Notes: generated by a model not told the origin, from the letters alone. 64,000 nt of DNA from Zingiber officinale (GCF_018446385.1 NC_055991.1:116417794-116481793); one strand, 5' to 3'. Positions 1-11,286 are shown, numbered from the stretch's first letter. A program made the numbers and translations.

Positions 1-2594
1 ATAGGTAAGAAGTGGGCTAATTTAGTCAACCTGTCGACTATTACCCAGATGGTATCAAAACCATTCGTGGTTCTGGGTAGCCCCACTATGAAATCCATAG
101 ATATATCTTCCCACTTCCATTCTGGAATCTGAATAGGCTGTAGAACTCCTCCTGGTCTATGATGTTCTGCCTTGACCCTCTGACAGGTCAGACAGGTGCT
201 AACATATCTAGCGATGTCTCTTTTCATCCCGGGCCACCAAAAATGCTTCTTTAGATCTTGGTACATCTTGGTGGAACCTGGATGCATCGCATAAGGAGTC
301 CTGTAGGCCTCATTTAAAATCTTCCTCTTTATTTCCTCTTGATCTGGAACACAGAGTCTGTCACCGAAGTATAATACCCCACTATCGGACACTCTGAATT
401 CTCTACTTTCTAATTCTGCTAACCCTTGCTTGATTTTCTGAATTTCAGGATCCTGTTCCTGAGCTGTCTGAATGTCACCAAGCAGGTTAGATGCTAATGT
501 CATAGTAGAGAGCTGTCCTACTATAAGTTCGAGACCAAAATCTGTGATCTCTTTTTGTAGGAGCGGTGACATGACTGCTAGGGATAGTAAGGTAGCACTG
601 GACTTTCTGCTAAGTGCGTCTGTCACCTTATTGGCCTTTCTTGGGTGGTAGAGGATGTCTATGTCATAATCTTTGACCAGCTCAAGCCATCTACGCTGTC
701 GCATATTCAGATCCTTCTGAGTGAAGAAGTACTTCAGACTCTGATGATCTGTATATACTCTGCACTGAGCTCCATACAAGTAATGTCTCCAAATTTTGAG
801 GGCGAACACTACTGCTGTAAGCTCAAGGTCATGAGTAGGGTAATTCTTCTCATATTCCTTGAGTTGTCTGGAGGCATAGGCGATCACCTTGCCATTTTGC
901 ATCAGTACTGCTCCTAGTCCCAACTTAGAGGCATCACTATAAATATCAAAGTTGTTTGTGTTTTCTGGTAGAGTCAAAATGGGAGCACTGATCAATCTCC
1001 TCTTTAACTCGCTGAAGCTGTTCTCGCAGTCCTCTGTCCACTGAAATTTTCTGTTCTTTCTGGTAAGAGTTGTCAGTGGGGAGGCTATTCTGGAGAAATC
1101 CTCTACAAACTTTCTGTAATAACCTGCTAATCCCAAAAAGCTCCTGATCTCACTGGCGTTTTTAGGTCTTTTCCAGTTACTCACAGCTTCTATTTTACTA
1201 GGGTCTACCATGATACCATCCTTTGAGATGATGTGACCCAGGAAGGACACCTGATCTAACCAGAATTCACATTTCATGAACTTGGCGTACAGCTGGTTCT
1301 GCTGAAGAGTCTGCAATACTATTCTCAGGTGCTCTGCGTGTTCTTCCTGAGTTCCTGAATAGATAAGAATGTCATCGATAAACACAATAACAAATCTATC
1401 TAGGTAGTCCCTGAATACTCTGTTCATGAGGTCCATGAAAGTAGCTGGAGCATTTGTCAAACCAAAAGGCATGACTATGAACTTATAATGTCCGTATATA
1501 GTCCTGAACGCTGTCTTGGGTATATCCCCTTCTTTAACTTTCACCTGATGATAACCTGATCTGAGGTCTATCTTAGAGAACACTGCGGCTCCCTTTAGCT
1601 GATCAAACAGGTCATCTATTCTGGGAAGAGGATACCTGTTCGTGACTCGGTAATCTATATACAGGCGCATGCTCCCGTCCTTCTTCTTCACGAACAATAC
1701 AGGCGCTCCCCATTGTGAGTGACTAGGACGGATGAAGCCCTTGTCAAGTAGCTCCTGTAGTTGCTCATGAAGTTCGTTCAGTTCTGCTGGAGCCATGCGG
1801 TAAGGCGCTTTGGAGATAGGATTTGTACCGGGAATAAGTTCTATCTCGAATTCAATCTCCCTGTCTGGTGCTAGGCCTGGTAACTCTTCAAGGAAAACTG
1901 CTGGGTAGTCACATACGACTCGGACCTCTGCTAGCTGTTGGTCCTTGTCCTGACTGGCATTGACTACATGCGCTAAAAATCCCGTGCATCCTGAATCTAA
2001 CAATTTCTGTGCCTTCAGAGCTGAGAGAAATCTCGTCGCTTTTCTCTTTGGTTCTCCGCTATACTCAAATTGTACTCCTGCTTCAGGTTGGAATATGACT
2101 TTCTGTTTACGGCACTCGATAGAGGCACCGTATCTGATTAGGAAGTCCATTCCAAATATGACATCGTAATCAGTCATATCTAGCACTATCAAATCACAAA
2201 AGAGCTCTCTGTCTGCTATAATGATTGGCACTGCCTTGAGCCAGTGCGTGGACGTCATTATTTCTCCTGAAGGTAGTGTTGTCAAAAACTGACCACGGAG
2301 CACCTCTGAAGGTATCATTAACCTTTCGGAAAATGCCCTAGATATATAGGAATGGGTTGCCCCAGTATTGAATAAGACAGTTGTACGTTGCTGTAAAATA
2401 CTGATCTGACCTGTAACAACTGTCGAGGCATTCTCTACGTCCTCTCTGGTTAAGGAGTAGATCCTCACATTTGTCGTAGCTGGAGGGGCTTCTAGTCTGC
2501 CCTGGCTGATGTGTGCATCTGATGTAGCTGTGCTGGCTGGCCTCCATACTGTATCGGCTGTGGTTGAGGAAGACTTGTCTTGTTCGGGCATTGC
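1..2594 (-). CDS. Ty3/gypsy pol polyprotein (protease, RT, RNase H, integrase), runs off left edge
   Basis: Read on the minus strand, one frame is free of stops from 2594 down to base 1. In order it shows a retropepsin-like segment ([12 protein letters not shown], 2344-2380), reverse transcriptase ([39 protein letters not shown] near 1360-1395), RNase H ([15 protein letters not shown] near 905-955), the integrase zinc-binding part (MHPGSTKMY and CLTCQ, 180-290) and the start of the integrase core ([13 protein letters not shown], 1-40). Its role would be to process Gag-Pol, copy the element RNA and insert the cDNA. Oddities: the protease aspartate codon reads AAT (Asn) at 2367-2369, and RT lacks about six residues between IDYR and RYPLPR compared with the usual family pattern. 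The copy is therefore probably inactive although the frame is open. It overlaps the end of gag in another frame. A chromodomain, if present, lies outside the window. Confidence 0.9.
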
Positions 2595-3646
2595 TTAGCC
2601 ATATGCCCTTCCTGTCCACATTCAAAGCATCCTCGTGTGCCCTTGCGACAAACTCCTGGGTGAAATTTCCCACAAGTAGCACATTTGGGATAACTAGGTT
2701 GTTTGCTGGCTGGTCCTCCCTTTGGGTAACTCCCTGGTTTGCGCTTGTTGCTGGAGTTCCCTTTCCAGTTAGAGCTGTGGCCCTGTTGTTTCTGAGTACC
2801 TGAGCCTCCTTGCCCTTTGGACTCTGAGAGGACTTGCTTCTGCTGCTTGATATTGTTCTGGTAGTGCTCGGTGGTCAGAGCACTGCTGACTAGTTCTTCG
2901 GTGGTTTGCGGCCTATGAACGCCGCCAGCCACGTTCATTGCTATTTCCGGCCTCAGCATCTTGAGCATCAACCGGACTCGTTCTTTTTCTGTGCTGACTA
3001 GTTCAGGGCATAGACGAGCCAATCTATTGAATTTCTTCACGGCTTCCTCCACTGATAGGTTGCCCTGATGAAACTCAGTGAACTCGTCGTAGTGGCGGTT
3101 TGTGACCCGCATGTGAAAGAACTCCTCAAAGAATTCTTTCTCGAAGTCAGCCCACGTCATCTGGTTCACTGGGCGCTTCGCTCTAATTCTCTCCCACCAC
3201 ATACGTGTATCTCCTGTCAAGCAGAAGGAGGCGCACTTCACTTTTTCATGCTCTGGCCAGTCCAGAAGCTCCATCGTACTATCCAGCGTTTTGAACCAGG
3301 CTTGAGCATCCCATGGTTCACTGGTGCCTGAGAAGTTCTCGGGCTTGACTCTCTGCCACTGGATCAGATAGACTTCTCTTCTTACCTCTGCTGCTGGGGC
3401 TACTGGTGCTGTAGGCTGGACTGATGGAACCTCTATAACTACTGGGGTTGCTATGTTTGGTTTCGGGGTGACAGTGGGAGTATTCTGCTGATTAGCCTTT
3501 AAGGTGGCTATCTCATGTTGCTGTTCTGCTAGCTGCTTCTGTAACTGAGCCACTACTGCTGTAAGGTCTGGGGGAGACACTGAACTGCCTGCCACATGCT
3601 GGGGCTCAGTAGCTAGTGCCCTTCTAGCTGGGCGTCCTCGTGTCAT
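2492..3646 (-). CDS. Ty3/gypsy Gag
   Basis: This 384-residue ORF starts with a good ATG at 3646. After a Q/P-rich N-terminus with a short coiled-coil-like stretch (residues 25-50), residues 90-250 carry the retrotransposon Gag fold ([15 protein letters not shown]-x-F pattern, RLARLCPEL). A basic, G/S/K-rich stretch and a CCHC zinc knuckle [14 protein letters not shown] follow near residue 340. It forms the cytoplasmic particle and binds element RNA. It lies between the primer-binding site and pol of the same element. Its frame ends at 2492 about 100 bases inside the open pol frame; a (CA)3 run near 2510 looks like a two-base slippage that separated the frames. The overlap could instead be a programmed shift. 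Confidence 0.9.
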   Translation of the reverse strand: MTRGRPARRALATEPQHVAGSSVSPPDLTAVVAQLQKQLAEQQHEIATLKANQQNTPTVTPKPNIATPVVIEVPSVQPTAPVAPAAEVRREVYLIQWQRVKPENFSGTSEPWDAQAWFKTLDSTMELLDWPEHEKVKCASFCLTGDTRMWWERIRAKRPVNQMTWADFEKEFFEEFFHMRVTNRHYDEFTEFHQGNLSVEEAVKKFNRLARLCPELVSTEKERVRLMLKMLRPEIAMNVAGGVHRPQTTEELVSSALTTEHYQNNIKQQKQVLSESKGQGGSGTQKQQGHSSNWKGNSSNKRKPGSYPKGGPASKQPSYPKCATCGKFHPGVCRKGTRGCFECGQEGHMAKQCPNKTSLPQPQPIQYGGQPAQLHQMHTSARAD

Positions 3647-3844
3647 TTCTAAAGGAACAAAGGACGTACATAACTAAAGCATCATGTCTACATAGCTAAT
3701 ACTATCATGTTAGTTACTATCACAGATAAACATACTTTAGTTGTCTACAAATATGAAAGCAATAACATAACAAAGTGAGAGGTATTCTTACTTGAAAGCT
3801 GCAGGTGCAATGCTGATGTGTGTGTAAGAAGTATGGAACTTTCT

Positions 3845-3856
3845 GCTCTGATACCA
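3845..3856 (-). promoter_or_regulatory. Primer-binding site (initiator tRNA-Met) of the left gypsy element
   Basis: On the minus strand the bases read TGGTATCAGAGC, complementary to the 3' end of plant initiator tRNA-Met. The site starts three bases inside the LTR end and primes minus-strand cDNA synthesis. It fixes the inner LTR boundary at about 3860. Confidence 0.85.
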
Positions 3857-4112
3857 CTCTATAACGACCCGCCTTCTACTGGCTAGGCTGTAAGGTCGGA
3901 CCGTCACATTATGCTGTGCTAAGCTATATCCATGACCATTAGTAAGTCTAGGTGCGGAAAACTGTATCAATTTAAAATCTTGCTAAGCTAATACAAGTTC
4001 TTGGTCCTACATGTGCTAAGGGATGCAATCTAAGGTATACATGGCATATCCTACATCCCCTATGGTCACGAAGCTGAATTACAAGGTAGAGTGGTCGAAA
4101 CCCAACTTCCCA

Positions 4113-4435
4113 ATCGATCCAGACTGAACTTGATCGATTGCAAGCTGTTGGATCGATCCATGGATCGATTCAGATCGCTACTGTGCTCGGGTATACTCTG
4201 GATCGATCGACTGATCGATCCAGATTGGTCAATCGATCCAGTGATCGATTCCAGTGCTCTCTGTTCGCGGGAGTGATTTCCCGATCGATCGATCACTGAA
4301 CTCTCTGTTTGAGACAGAATGCGACTGGATCGATCGACCGATCGATCCAGAAGCTTACTGTTCGCGGAACAAGACTCCCAATCGATCCGCTGATCGATTG
4401 AGGGCCCTCAATCGATCCACTGATCGATTGGGGTT
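4113..4435 (-). repeat. Array of ATCGAT-centred palindromes in the gypsy LTR
   Basis: About sixteen ATCGAT cores lie in roughly 320 bases, mostly in facing pairs such as CAATCGATCC-ACT-GATCGATTG. The pairs are separated by 30-40 bases of ordinary sequence. Short ORFs on both strands here are by-products of the repeats. Confidence 0.85.
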
Positions 4436-5934
4436 TCTGATTTCGCAGCAAAACTCTAATTTCAGCACTGTTTCGTGTCAAACTTAACTACAAGAGTTCT
4501 ATAATAGCTGGAAACATACCAGTAACATGTAACCAGGATTATGTGCATAAGTACTAACAATCTAAGCAAGTCTTTCATGATTCCAGGCATTAAAATAACT
4601 AGAAATGCAGGAAATAACATTATATAAAAACTAAAGTCTTAGTTTGCTAATTTCTCCAAGATCTTTATTCTAGGTTCCTTCCACACACATCTTCATCGCA
4701 TTAACCTCCAGCCTCCACTAATCCATCTTTCCTTTACCTTTATCTGTAGTATAAGGAAAAGAAGTATCTGTAAGCTTTCGCTTAGTAAGAAACCATCTAC
4801 CTCACAAAAACATGCATACGATGAAATCATGCTTTTAAAACATGCTATTTGAAATATATACTGGACATGTAAAAGCATAGCAGGGCATACAAGCAAACTA
4901 GTCATGGCAAAAGGTGCTAACATAAGCTATCATATTGTATCAATAGAAAACTAAACTGATACAAAAACTGAGTTGAGCTAATTCTAAGCTAATGCTAAAG
5001 CTGTACTGATTCCACATAACTATTTGTGAAGTTTTAAAAACTATATTCATAGATAGATGAAAATATATAATAATGTTGCTGATGGGCCCGGCAACTGTAC
5101 GTGCTATGCGCGCATCCCTAACTAGACCCGGGTTTGCAAGTCCCGAATTTAGTAGGGTTTACTATATTATCTAAACCTAGGGACGACTATGGGAGCCCAA
5201 CCCAATGGATATCTAATCCAGTACAGTGCCACTGCTGAAAATAAAATACTGATTATAGCTGAATTTTCTTATCTTGTTATTTCTAGGTTATCTGAACCTA
5301 GAGCTAGGTTGTCTGAACCTAGAGGCGATTGTGGGAGCCCACCCATTGGACCGTAGTCCCATAAAAGATGTAATAAAACTGAACATATACTAACTAAATG
5401 CTTCTATTGCATTCAGCTAGGCTATTAAAATGCCTAGGTTGCATTTTACCTGTGTTGAACCCATTGTCGAACACTTGGTGTGCGCTATTGCATAGCCTAA
5501 GTGTCAAAATTCATATGCTACTAAACTAAAGAAGGAAATCACACGAGAACTACTTATACTGCAGGTGAGGGGTTTCTTACCTCCTGCGCTAGTTTTCTTA
5601 CGAATCTAGTCGCTAGTTTTCCGGTGGAGACGATCTTCTCGACGATTCTCTTGCGTCTACGCGTTCTTCTCGTGGAGAGAAGCATCCTCGTGTCGGAGTC
5701 GTCGCCGGAAAGAGCCCTTATGTCCCTAGGGGTGAAACCCTAGGTTTGCTTGTGGTTGGCGCCGAGAGATGAGGGAGAAAGAGAGAGGGTGGCGTGACTA
5801 GGGTGAGGGAGGAGAGAGTTACGTTAAAATAAAATAACTCTTCACTTAATTCCCTATTTATATTAAGTGGTTAATTCGGCCCAACTCAAATTTAAATATA
5901 ACTGATTCCCTTTCTTTTCAGCACGGCCCTGCTG

Positions 5935-6012
5935 GGTTCACTTGGTTACTAAAGCTATCTATAAGACATAGGGCCTCATAAGTCTCGGGTTCAATTCCCG
6001 CGTAGGCTATTT
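5935..6012 (+). other. tRNA-like remnant inside the gypsy LTR
   Basis: The stretch holds a perfect T-arm-like hairpin (CGGG-TTCAATT-CCCG) with a B-box-like GGTTCAATTCC, an upstream CCTCATAAG resembling a CAU anticodon loop, and a D-arm-like TTGGTTA. The acceptor stem does not pair convincingly, so it is a relic or a chance resemblance rather than a working tRNA gene. Confidence 0.3.
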
Positions 6013-6130
6013 TCTCTTCTATTTATTTTTGCTACTTCCGCTACTCTAAAAATTCCACAAAAATATTCTAAAATTCCAGAAAATTCATAGAATATTTTTA
6101 AAATAATTTTGAGAATTTTCGGGCGTTACA

Positions 6131-7971
6131 GAATTTTTTTAGGATACTCCACAACCAGTAGGGCCTATAGAGTCTATAACCAAATTACCCTAAAAGTTGA
6201 AGAAACAACTAATATAATATTTGATGAAGAAAATAATCTACCTAACTTAAATGAAAATGTTGACATTAATACAAGAATTATTGAAGACGATGAAATTCAA
6301 CCTAACACTAATAAACCAGAGGAACCAATTTCTGACCCAAACATAAGACCAACTAGAGCAAGTACTTCTCACCCAGCTGACCAAATTTTGGGTGATCCAA
6401 ACCTAGGAGTCAGAACTAGATCCTCTCATAGAAACCTTAGTCAGATTGCCCTTATTTCTAAAATTGAACCTAAGACTATAGAAGAAGCCCTACTTGACCC
6501 AGACTGGATCATTGCTATACAGGAAGAGTTAGCCCAATTTGATAGAAACCAAGTCTGGCAACTTGTACCTAAACCCTTAAATAAATCAATAATAGATACC
6601 AAATGGGTATTTAGAAACAAGTTGGATGATCAGGGTGAAATAATTAGAAATAAGGTTAGACTAGTAGCCAAAGGATTTAGTCAAGTTAAGGGTTTAGACT
6701 ATGACGAAACTTATGCACCAGTAGCTAGACTCGAATCCATTAGGATGTTATTAACCTACGCAGCACATAAAGGGTTTAAGTTATACCAAATGGATGTAAA
6801 ATCCGCGTTCCTAAATGGGTTCATTAAGGAAGAGGTCTATGTAAACCAACCCCCAGGATTTGAGGACTTAGACTACCCTAATCATGTATTTAAATTGAAA
6901 AAGGCCTTATATGGACTTAAACAAGCTCCTAGAGCATGGTATGAACGGTTATCCAATTACTTAACATCCAAAGGCTTTAACCAAGGTCACATAGATCCGA
7001 CCCTATTTGTAAAAACTATAGAAAAAGACATCTTCATAGCCCAAATCTATGTTGATGATATAATTTTTGGCTCAACTAACTCTAAATTTCTAAAAGAATT
7101 CGTTAAATTAATGGAAAATGAATTTGAAATGAGTATGGTTGGGAAACTGAATTTTTTCTTAGGTTTACAAATTAAACAAACGAAAGATGGAATATATATT
7201 TACCAAACTAAATATGCTAAAGAACTAATTAAAAAATTTGGCATGGAAAATTCAAAAATCATAAATACCCCAATGGCCACTAACATCAACATTGACTCTG
7301 ACCCAGAAGAAAAACCAGTAGACCCAAAATACTATAGAAGTATAATAGGAAGCCTACTCTACCTAACTACAAGTCGACCAGATATAATATTTGCAGTTGG
7401 TATGTGCGCAAGATACCAATCTTGTGCAAAAGAATCACATCTAACATATGTTAAAAGAATACTTAGGTATATTAAGGGCACCCTAAATATAGGACTTTGG
7501 TACCCTAGAACTAGCACCTTTGACCTTTTTGGCTATTCTGACTCAGACTATGCCGAGTGCAAATTAGACATAAAAAGTACAAGTGGTAGTTGCCAAATCC
7601 TAGGTCAGTGCCTAGTAAGTTGGTCGAGCAGAAAGCAACATTGTGTTGCTCTATCCACCACTGAAGCTGAATACATAGCCCTAGGAGAGTGTGCCACTCA
7701 ACTTTTGTAGATGATGCATACCTTAAAAGACTATCAATTAGAATACAAAAATACAAAAAATTTAATTGATAATATAAGCTCAATTAATCTAACAAAAAAT
7801 CCAATTCACCACTCTAGGACTAAACACATAGAGGTAAAACACCACTTTGTAAGGGATCACGTAGGTAAAGGTGAAATTGCACTCAACCATGTTGAGTCCA
7901 AATCAAACCTAGCTGACATTTTTACAAAACCCTTACCTGAACTTGAGTTCAGTGTACTAAGAAGACAATAG
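6131..7971 (+). pseudogene. copia-1 pol: RT and RNase H, one nonsense codon
   Basis: The frame opens at the gypsy junction within the integrase C-terminal segment (FLGYS). It then runs through a linker rich in D/N/E and the [43 protein letters not shown], and the catalytic YVDDIIFGS at about 7048-7074. RNase H follows ([18 protein letters not shown] near 7537, [11 protein letters not shown] near 7650) and the end reads ADIFTKPLPE. A TAG at 7708-7710 interrupts QLL-MMHTLKDY, where the family normally has Trp, so one transition explains the break. Otherwise the domain is complete, which makes this a rather recent death. Confidence 0.9.
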
Positions 7972-9327
7972 GAATGTGCTGGGTAGAGTAGACATTGATT
8001 TTCAAATCAAATCTCCACTTTTTCTGCATTTTAAATCTGCTCATCTCATGTTTTAAAAATTCTAGGAAAATATTTTTTTTAAAATTCTAGTTTTCCTAGA
8101 ATTTCAAAAAGATGGAATTAGCTTAGGCTCTACCCTAGAAATCTTGTTCCCCTAGATTTAAGCCAGAGCATCTCACAAACACCTAGGTATACCTTGCTTG
8201 TGTTTGAAAAACATAGAACGGTGTGAGATGCATAGGGTACAGCCTAGACTCCAGTATGCTTATATCTGTGCATCATTATGAGTCTGGGCGTTAAATACTT
8301 TATTAACAGTAATCAGCTTAAGTCATCCAACTTTAGTCAAATCTAACTGGACCAAAAGACTTAACTTGACTAACCGAGTGAAAGTTGCTGCCCTCTAGGC
8401 AATCAGCAAGTAGCTAAAGGTTAGACAGTTGGTGAAGGAAATGGAGATTTTAAGATTTAGCATGCTTGTACTTTAGGGCTCTGATACCTGATCAAAATAA
8501 TTTGGATATCTTAACATCTATTTAACTTGACTCATGCTTGGACTTAAGGACCAACTAAATTTGATTAAATAACCTAAATTAAATATTTAGTTATTCCCTC
8601 TTTGTCCTAAAATTTAACAAGTTCTTACTCCTATTTTTTTCAAAATTAAGTTTTTTTTTAAAAATTAAGCTAAGTACCTTTTTAAACTGAAGCTACATTT
8701 TCAAAATTCAATGTTTGCAAAAGGCTTAGCTAAGTGATTCATATAGCAACTTTCAAACTTTCTCAAACTTAACCAACTTTGAAATCTAACTTTATAAATT
8801 TTTGCTAAAATATTTTTCTAAGTTACCTCTCAGATTCATTCTTTACTTAGCTAAAAGTATTAAAAAGTATATTTCTTTACTTGCAAAATTTAACTCATTG
8901 CTTTCAAAATATTTCTGCTAAGTAAACCATATATTAGCCTTTTAAACTTAGGTGAAAAATATTCCTTTTAAGTCCTTTATCTCACTTAGCTAACAGTTTT
9001 TACAGTAAAATTTAATTATAAGCTAATTGTTACACAAGCATCTTTCCCTTCTCTCAAAGCCTAATCTATTAAAACTTGTTTTAAACTGGCTTATTTTTGA
9101 TAAATGGCAAAGGGGGAGAGTAGGGAATTCAAAAGTAAAAGAAAGTCTGATTCAAAAAGAAAGCCCTGTATTAAGGGGAAGCTTCACAAAGTTTAAGTGT
9201 TAGCTTAAGTTATGCTTGTATTTGAATTTATATACTTAAGCTTGCTCACTTAAACCTTTTAAATATATTTATGCATTTGTTTTACTTAACTTTGAATTTG
9301 GGTTGCCATAATCAAAAAGAGGGAGAT
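7972..9327 (+). other. copia-1 region between pol and 3' LTR, non-coding
   Basis: There is no ORF worth calling and no envelope-like gene, which some SIRE elements carry here. It is AT-rich with CTTAGCTAAGT-like words. A pairing CATCTCAC (8167) / GTGAGATG (8223) frames about 50 bases, a motif seen again in A and B. The last 270 bases resemble the end of element B, and the stretch finishes in a polypurine tract. Confidence 0.75.
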
Positions 9328-10378
9328 TGTTGGTGCAGGAAGCATCCGACGATCGAACCTAAGTTTTGATAATGGCAAAGGATTCAAAGTTAAGGTTATG
9401 TTGTGATCTAACAAGTCTGTTTAAGTGTTTCAAGAAAAGTCCTAGCTGTAGTTAGGCAAGTGAAAACCCTAGGGGGTGGTAACCCTATGCGGAAAGTCTT
9501 GGTGGGTCGAGTGCTTCAGGCAAAAGTCCTAGGGGGGTAACCCTAGGTGGAAAATCCTGGTTTCGCGAACCAGGTGAAAGACTGGACCAGCCGGGAACCG
9601 GACGTCCAGCAGAAAGTCTGGAAGCATCGAGCACCGAGCAAAAGTCCAGTCGATCTGGAGGATCGCACTAGCAACAGATAAATCTCCTAAGTGGAGTAGG
9701 TGAGGACGCGTTCCCCGTAGAGGGAACAGTAGGCGTCGAGTCGACCTAGGGTTTCCGGTCGGAAATCTGAAGTCAGACTCGGACAGTCGGGAGACTGTCA
9801 AACTTTAATTCATTATTATTATTGTGCACTAACTCTGTGTTGCAGGTACTTTGGACTAACGCATCTTGCAGGTACCAAAAAACACAAGCTAAGCTCGGAT
9901 GTACAGTGTCCGAGGCGCCTCCATGGGGCGTGGAGGCGCCTCGGGTGCGAGCCAGCTTCTGCCAGCACAGCTCAGTGGAGGCGCCTTGGTCCAGACCGGA
10001 GGCGCCTTGGACCGGGCTTTGAAGGCACCTTGGAGAGCACAGAAGGTGCCTTGAAGGGATAAGTCACAACCAGTTCAGGTTTGATCCACGCGGGCGACTC
10101 GGTCATCCTGGAGGCGCCTTGGATGGCTTTCAAGGCGCCTTGAACACCCTTTATAAGAAGCACTCGACCAGCAGCTCTGTACAACTGCTCCTAAGTGATT
10201 CTCTTACGACAAGCTACAAACTCAACGACCCCGAAGTGCTGTAGCAACATCCCGACGACCTGGAGCTCCAAATTCGCTATTTTTATGTGTTGTCAGTATA
10301 CTTTAACTTTTGTTTATTGTACTTAATATGTAGTATTTCCGAACTTATAGTTGTTTCCCACCGAAAGCGATCAACGAC
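9328..10378 (+). repeat. Truncated 3' LTR of copia-1
   Basis: The LTR starts TGTTGGTGCAGG directly after the polypurine tract and closely matches the start of the B LTRs. It contains a chain of hairpins (9445-9660), the shared core GACGCGTTCCCC...GGCGTCG (9706-9742), GGCGCC palindromes (9910-10147) and TTATAA at 10151. The expected 3' end with the CACCCCC...CCAACA terminus is missing; sequence of the element A LTR takes over around 10376-10382. Confidence 0.8.
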
Positions 10379-11284
10379 CGAACGCTTGGCACGAAGTCCA
10401 GCTAGGTCGACGGGCTGACCGGACGCTTGGCACAAAGTCCAGCTAGGTCGACGGGCTGATCGGATAGCTGGCGAGAAGTTCAGACGGGTCGAAGGGCTGA
10501 CCGGACGTCTGGCAGGTAAGAATCGTAAGTCACTAGAGGGGAGTGACTGTGAGGACGCATTTGCGGGAAGGGAACTTAGGCGCCGATCCGACTTAGAACC
10601 ATTTCAGAACTCTAAGTCGAGATCTTGACTAGATTCCGGTCTCGGAAAGACGAAATCTAATTCATACTCTTTATGTTGAAATTATAAACTGTGCTAATAC
10701 TATGTCTTGTAGAATATACATTATATATTTACCTCAGACTAACCTTTTCTTGCAGGAGAAAGACTTTCTAGAGAAAGGTGGTCTGGGCGCCCGGAGGCAA
10801 GTTTTATCCTGATCGCGACGTCGACACGTGGAGCTCGCTGGTTGGGCCTGCTACGTCACACCAGGACGCCTGGAAGGGATCCAGGCACCCCGAGCATCCT
10901 ATAAAAGGAGGGTCAAAGGCGGAGCTCAAAACACAACTCAGAATTGACGATCTGCTCTCTTGCGCTCCTGCGACGTTACGACGCTACTCCGACAAAGCTC
11001 TGTTCCTTTCCTATTATTTTATATTTGTCGGTATTTTATTTCTAGCTTCTATGTACTTAATTCTTGTAATCAATCATTCGAATTGCTAGTGGATTGCCCA
11101 ACGAAAGTACTCAACGAGTACGGGCCTTGGAGTAGGAGTCGACACAGGCTCCGAACCAAGTAAAAATGAACCTGTGTTAGCCTTGTTTCTTTTCGCTTAT
11201 ATTTTTCGCTGCGCTTAACTCTTTTCGACGAATTTCTTGTTATCGATATTCACCCACCCTCTATCGATTCTTCACAGTCCAACA
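10379..11284 (+). repeat. 5'-truncated 5' LTR of element A
   Basis: It matches the 3' LTR of A from about position 24073 onward: hairpin units, GTGAGGACGC core (10550), GGGCGCCCGG palindrome (10785), TATAAAAG at 10900-10907, and the CCAACA terminus at 11284. It lacks one palindrome unit of about 36 bases that the 3' LTR has at 24440-24475, and its first hairpin unit is a hybrid of two. Confidence 0.8.
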
Positions 11285-11286
11285 AG

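Larger units (their letters stand above)
3860..6130 (-). mobile_element. 5' LTR of the left Ty3/gypsy element (2.27 kb)
   Basis: On the minus strand the LTR starts TGTAACGCCCG at 6130 and ends GGGTCGTTATA next to the primer site, so the termini form an imperfect inverted repeat and the final CA has become TA. A TGTAACGCCC-type terminus and a multi-kilobase LTR suit the Tekay/Del-like chromoviruses; that lineage call is an inference. The LTR carries a dense ATCGAT palindrome array (separate entry), tracts of AT-rich sequence, and a tRNA-like T-arm near 5986. Its outer edge cuts a copia pol gene, which continues at 6131. Confidence 0.85.
6131..10378 (+). mobile_element. SIRE-like Ty1/copia element 'copia-1', 3' half
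   Basis: The element is entered in the middle of pol at 6131, because the gypsy element to the left was inserted there; its 5' LTR, gag, protease and integrase should lie beyond the left edge. The visible part has RT and RNase H, a 1.36-kb non-coding region, a polypurine tract (AAAAAGAGGGAGA, 9315-9326) and a truncated 3' LTR from 9328. The LTR breaks off near 10378, where sequence of element A begins. The 5-bp TSD of the gypsy insertion cannot be checked because the other junction is outside the window. Confidence 0.85.

Noticed and set aside
4066..4487. Four ORFs on both strands in the gypsy LTR
   Set aside because: Translations of ATCGAT repeats (repeating IDRS/DRSI words), not proteins.
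7972..9327. Envelope-like gene expected in some SIRE elements
   Set aside because: No ORF with signal peptide or membrane segment is present; only short chance frames.
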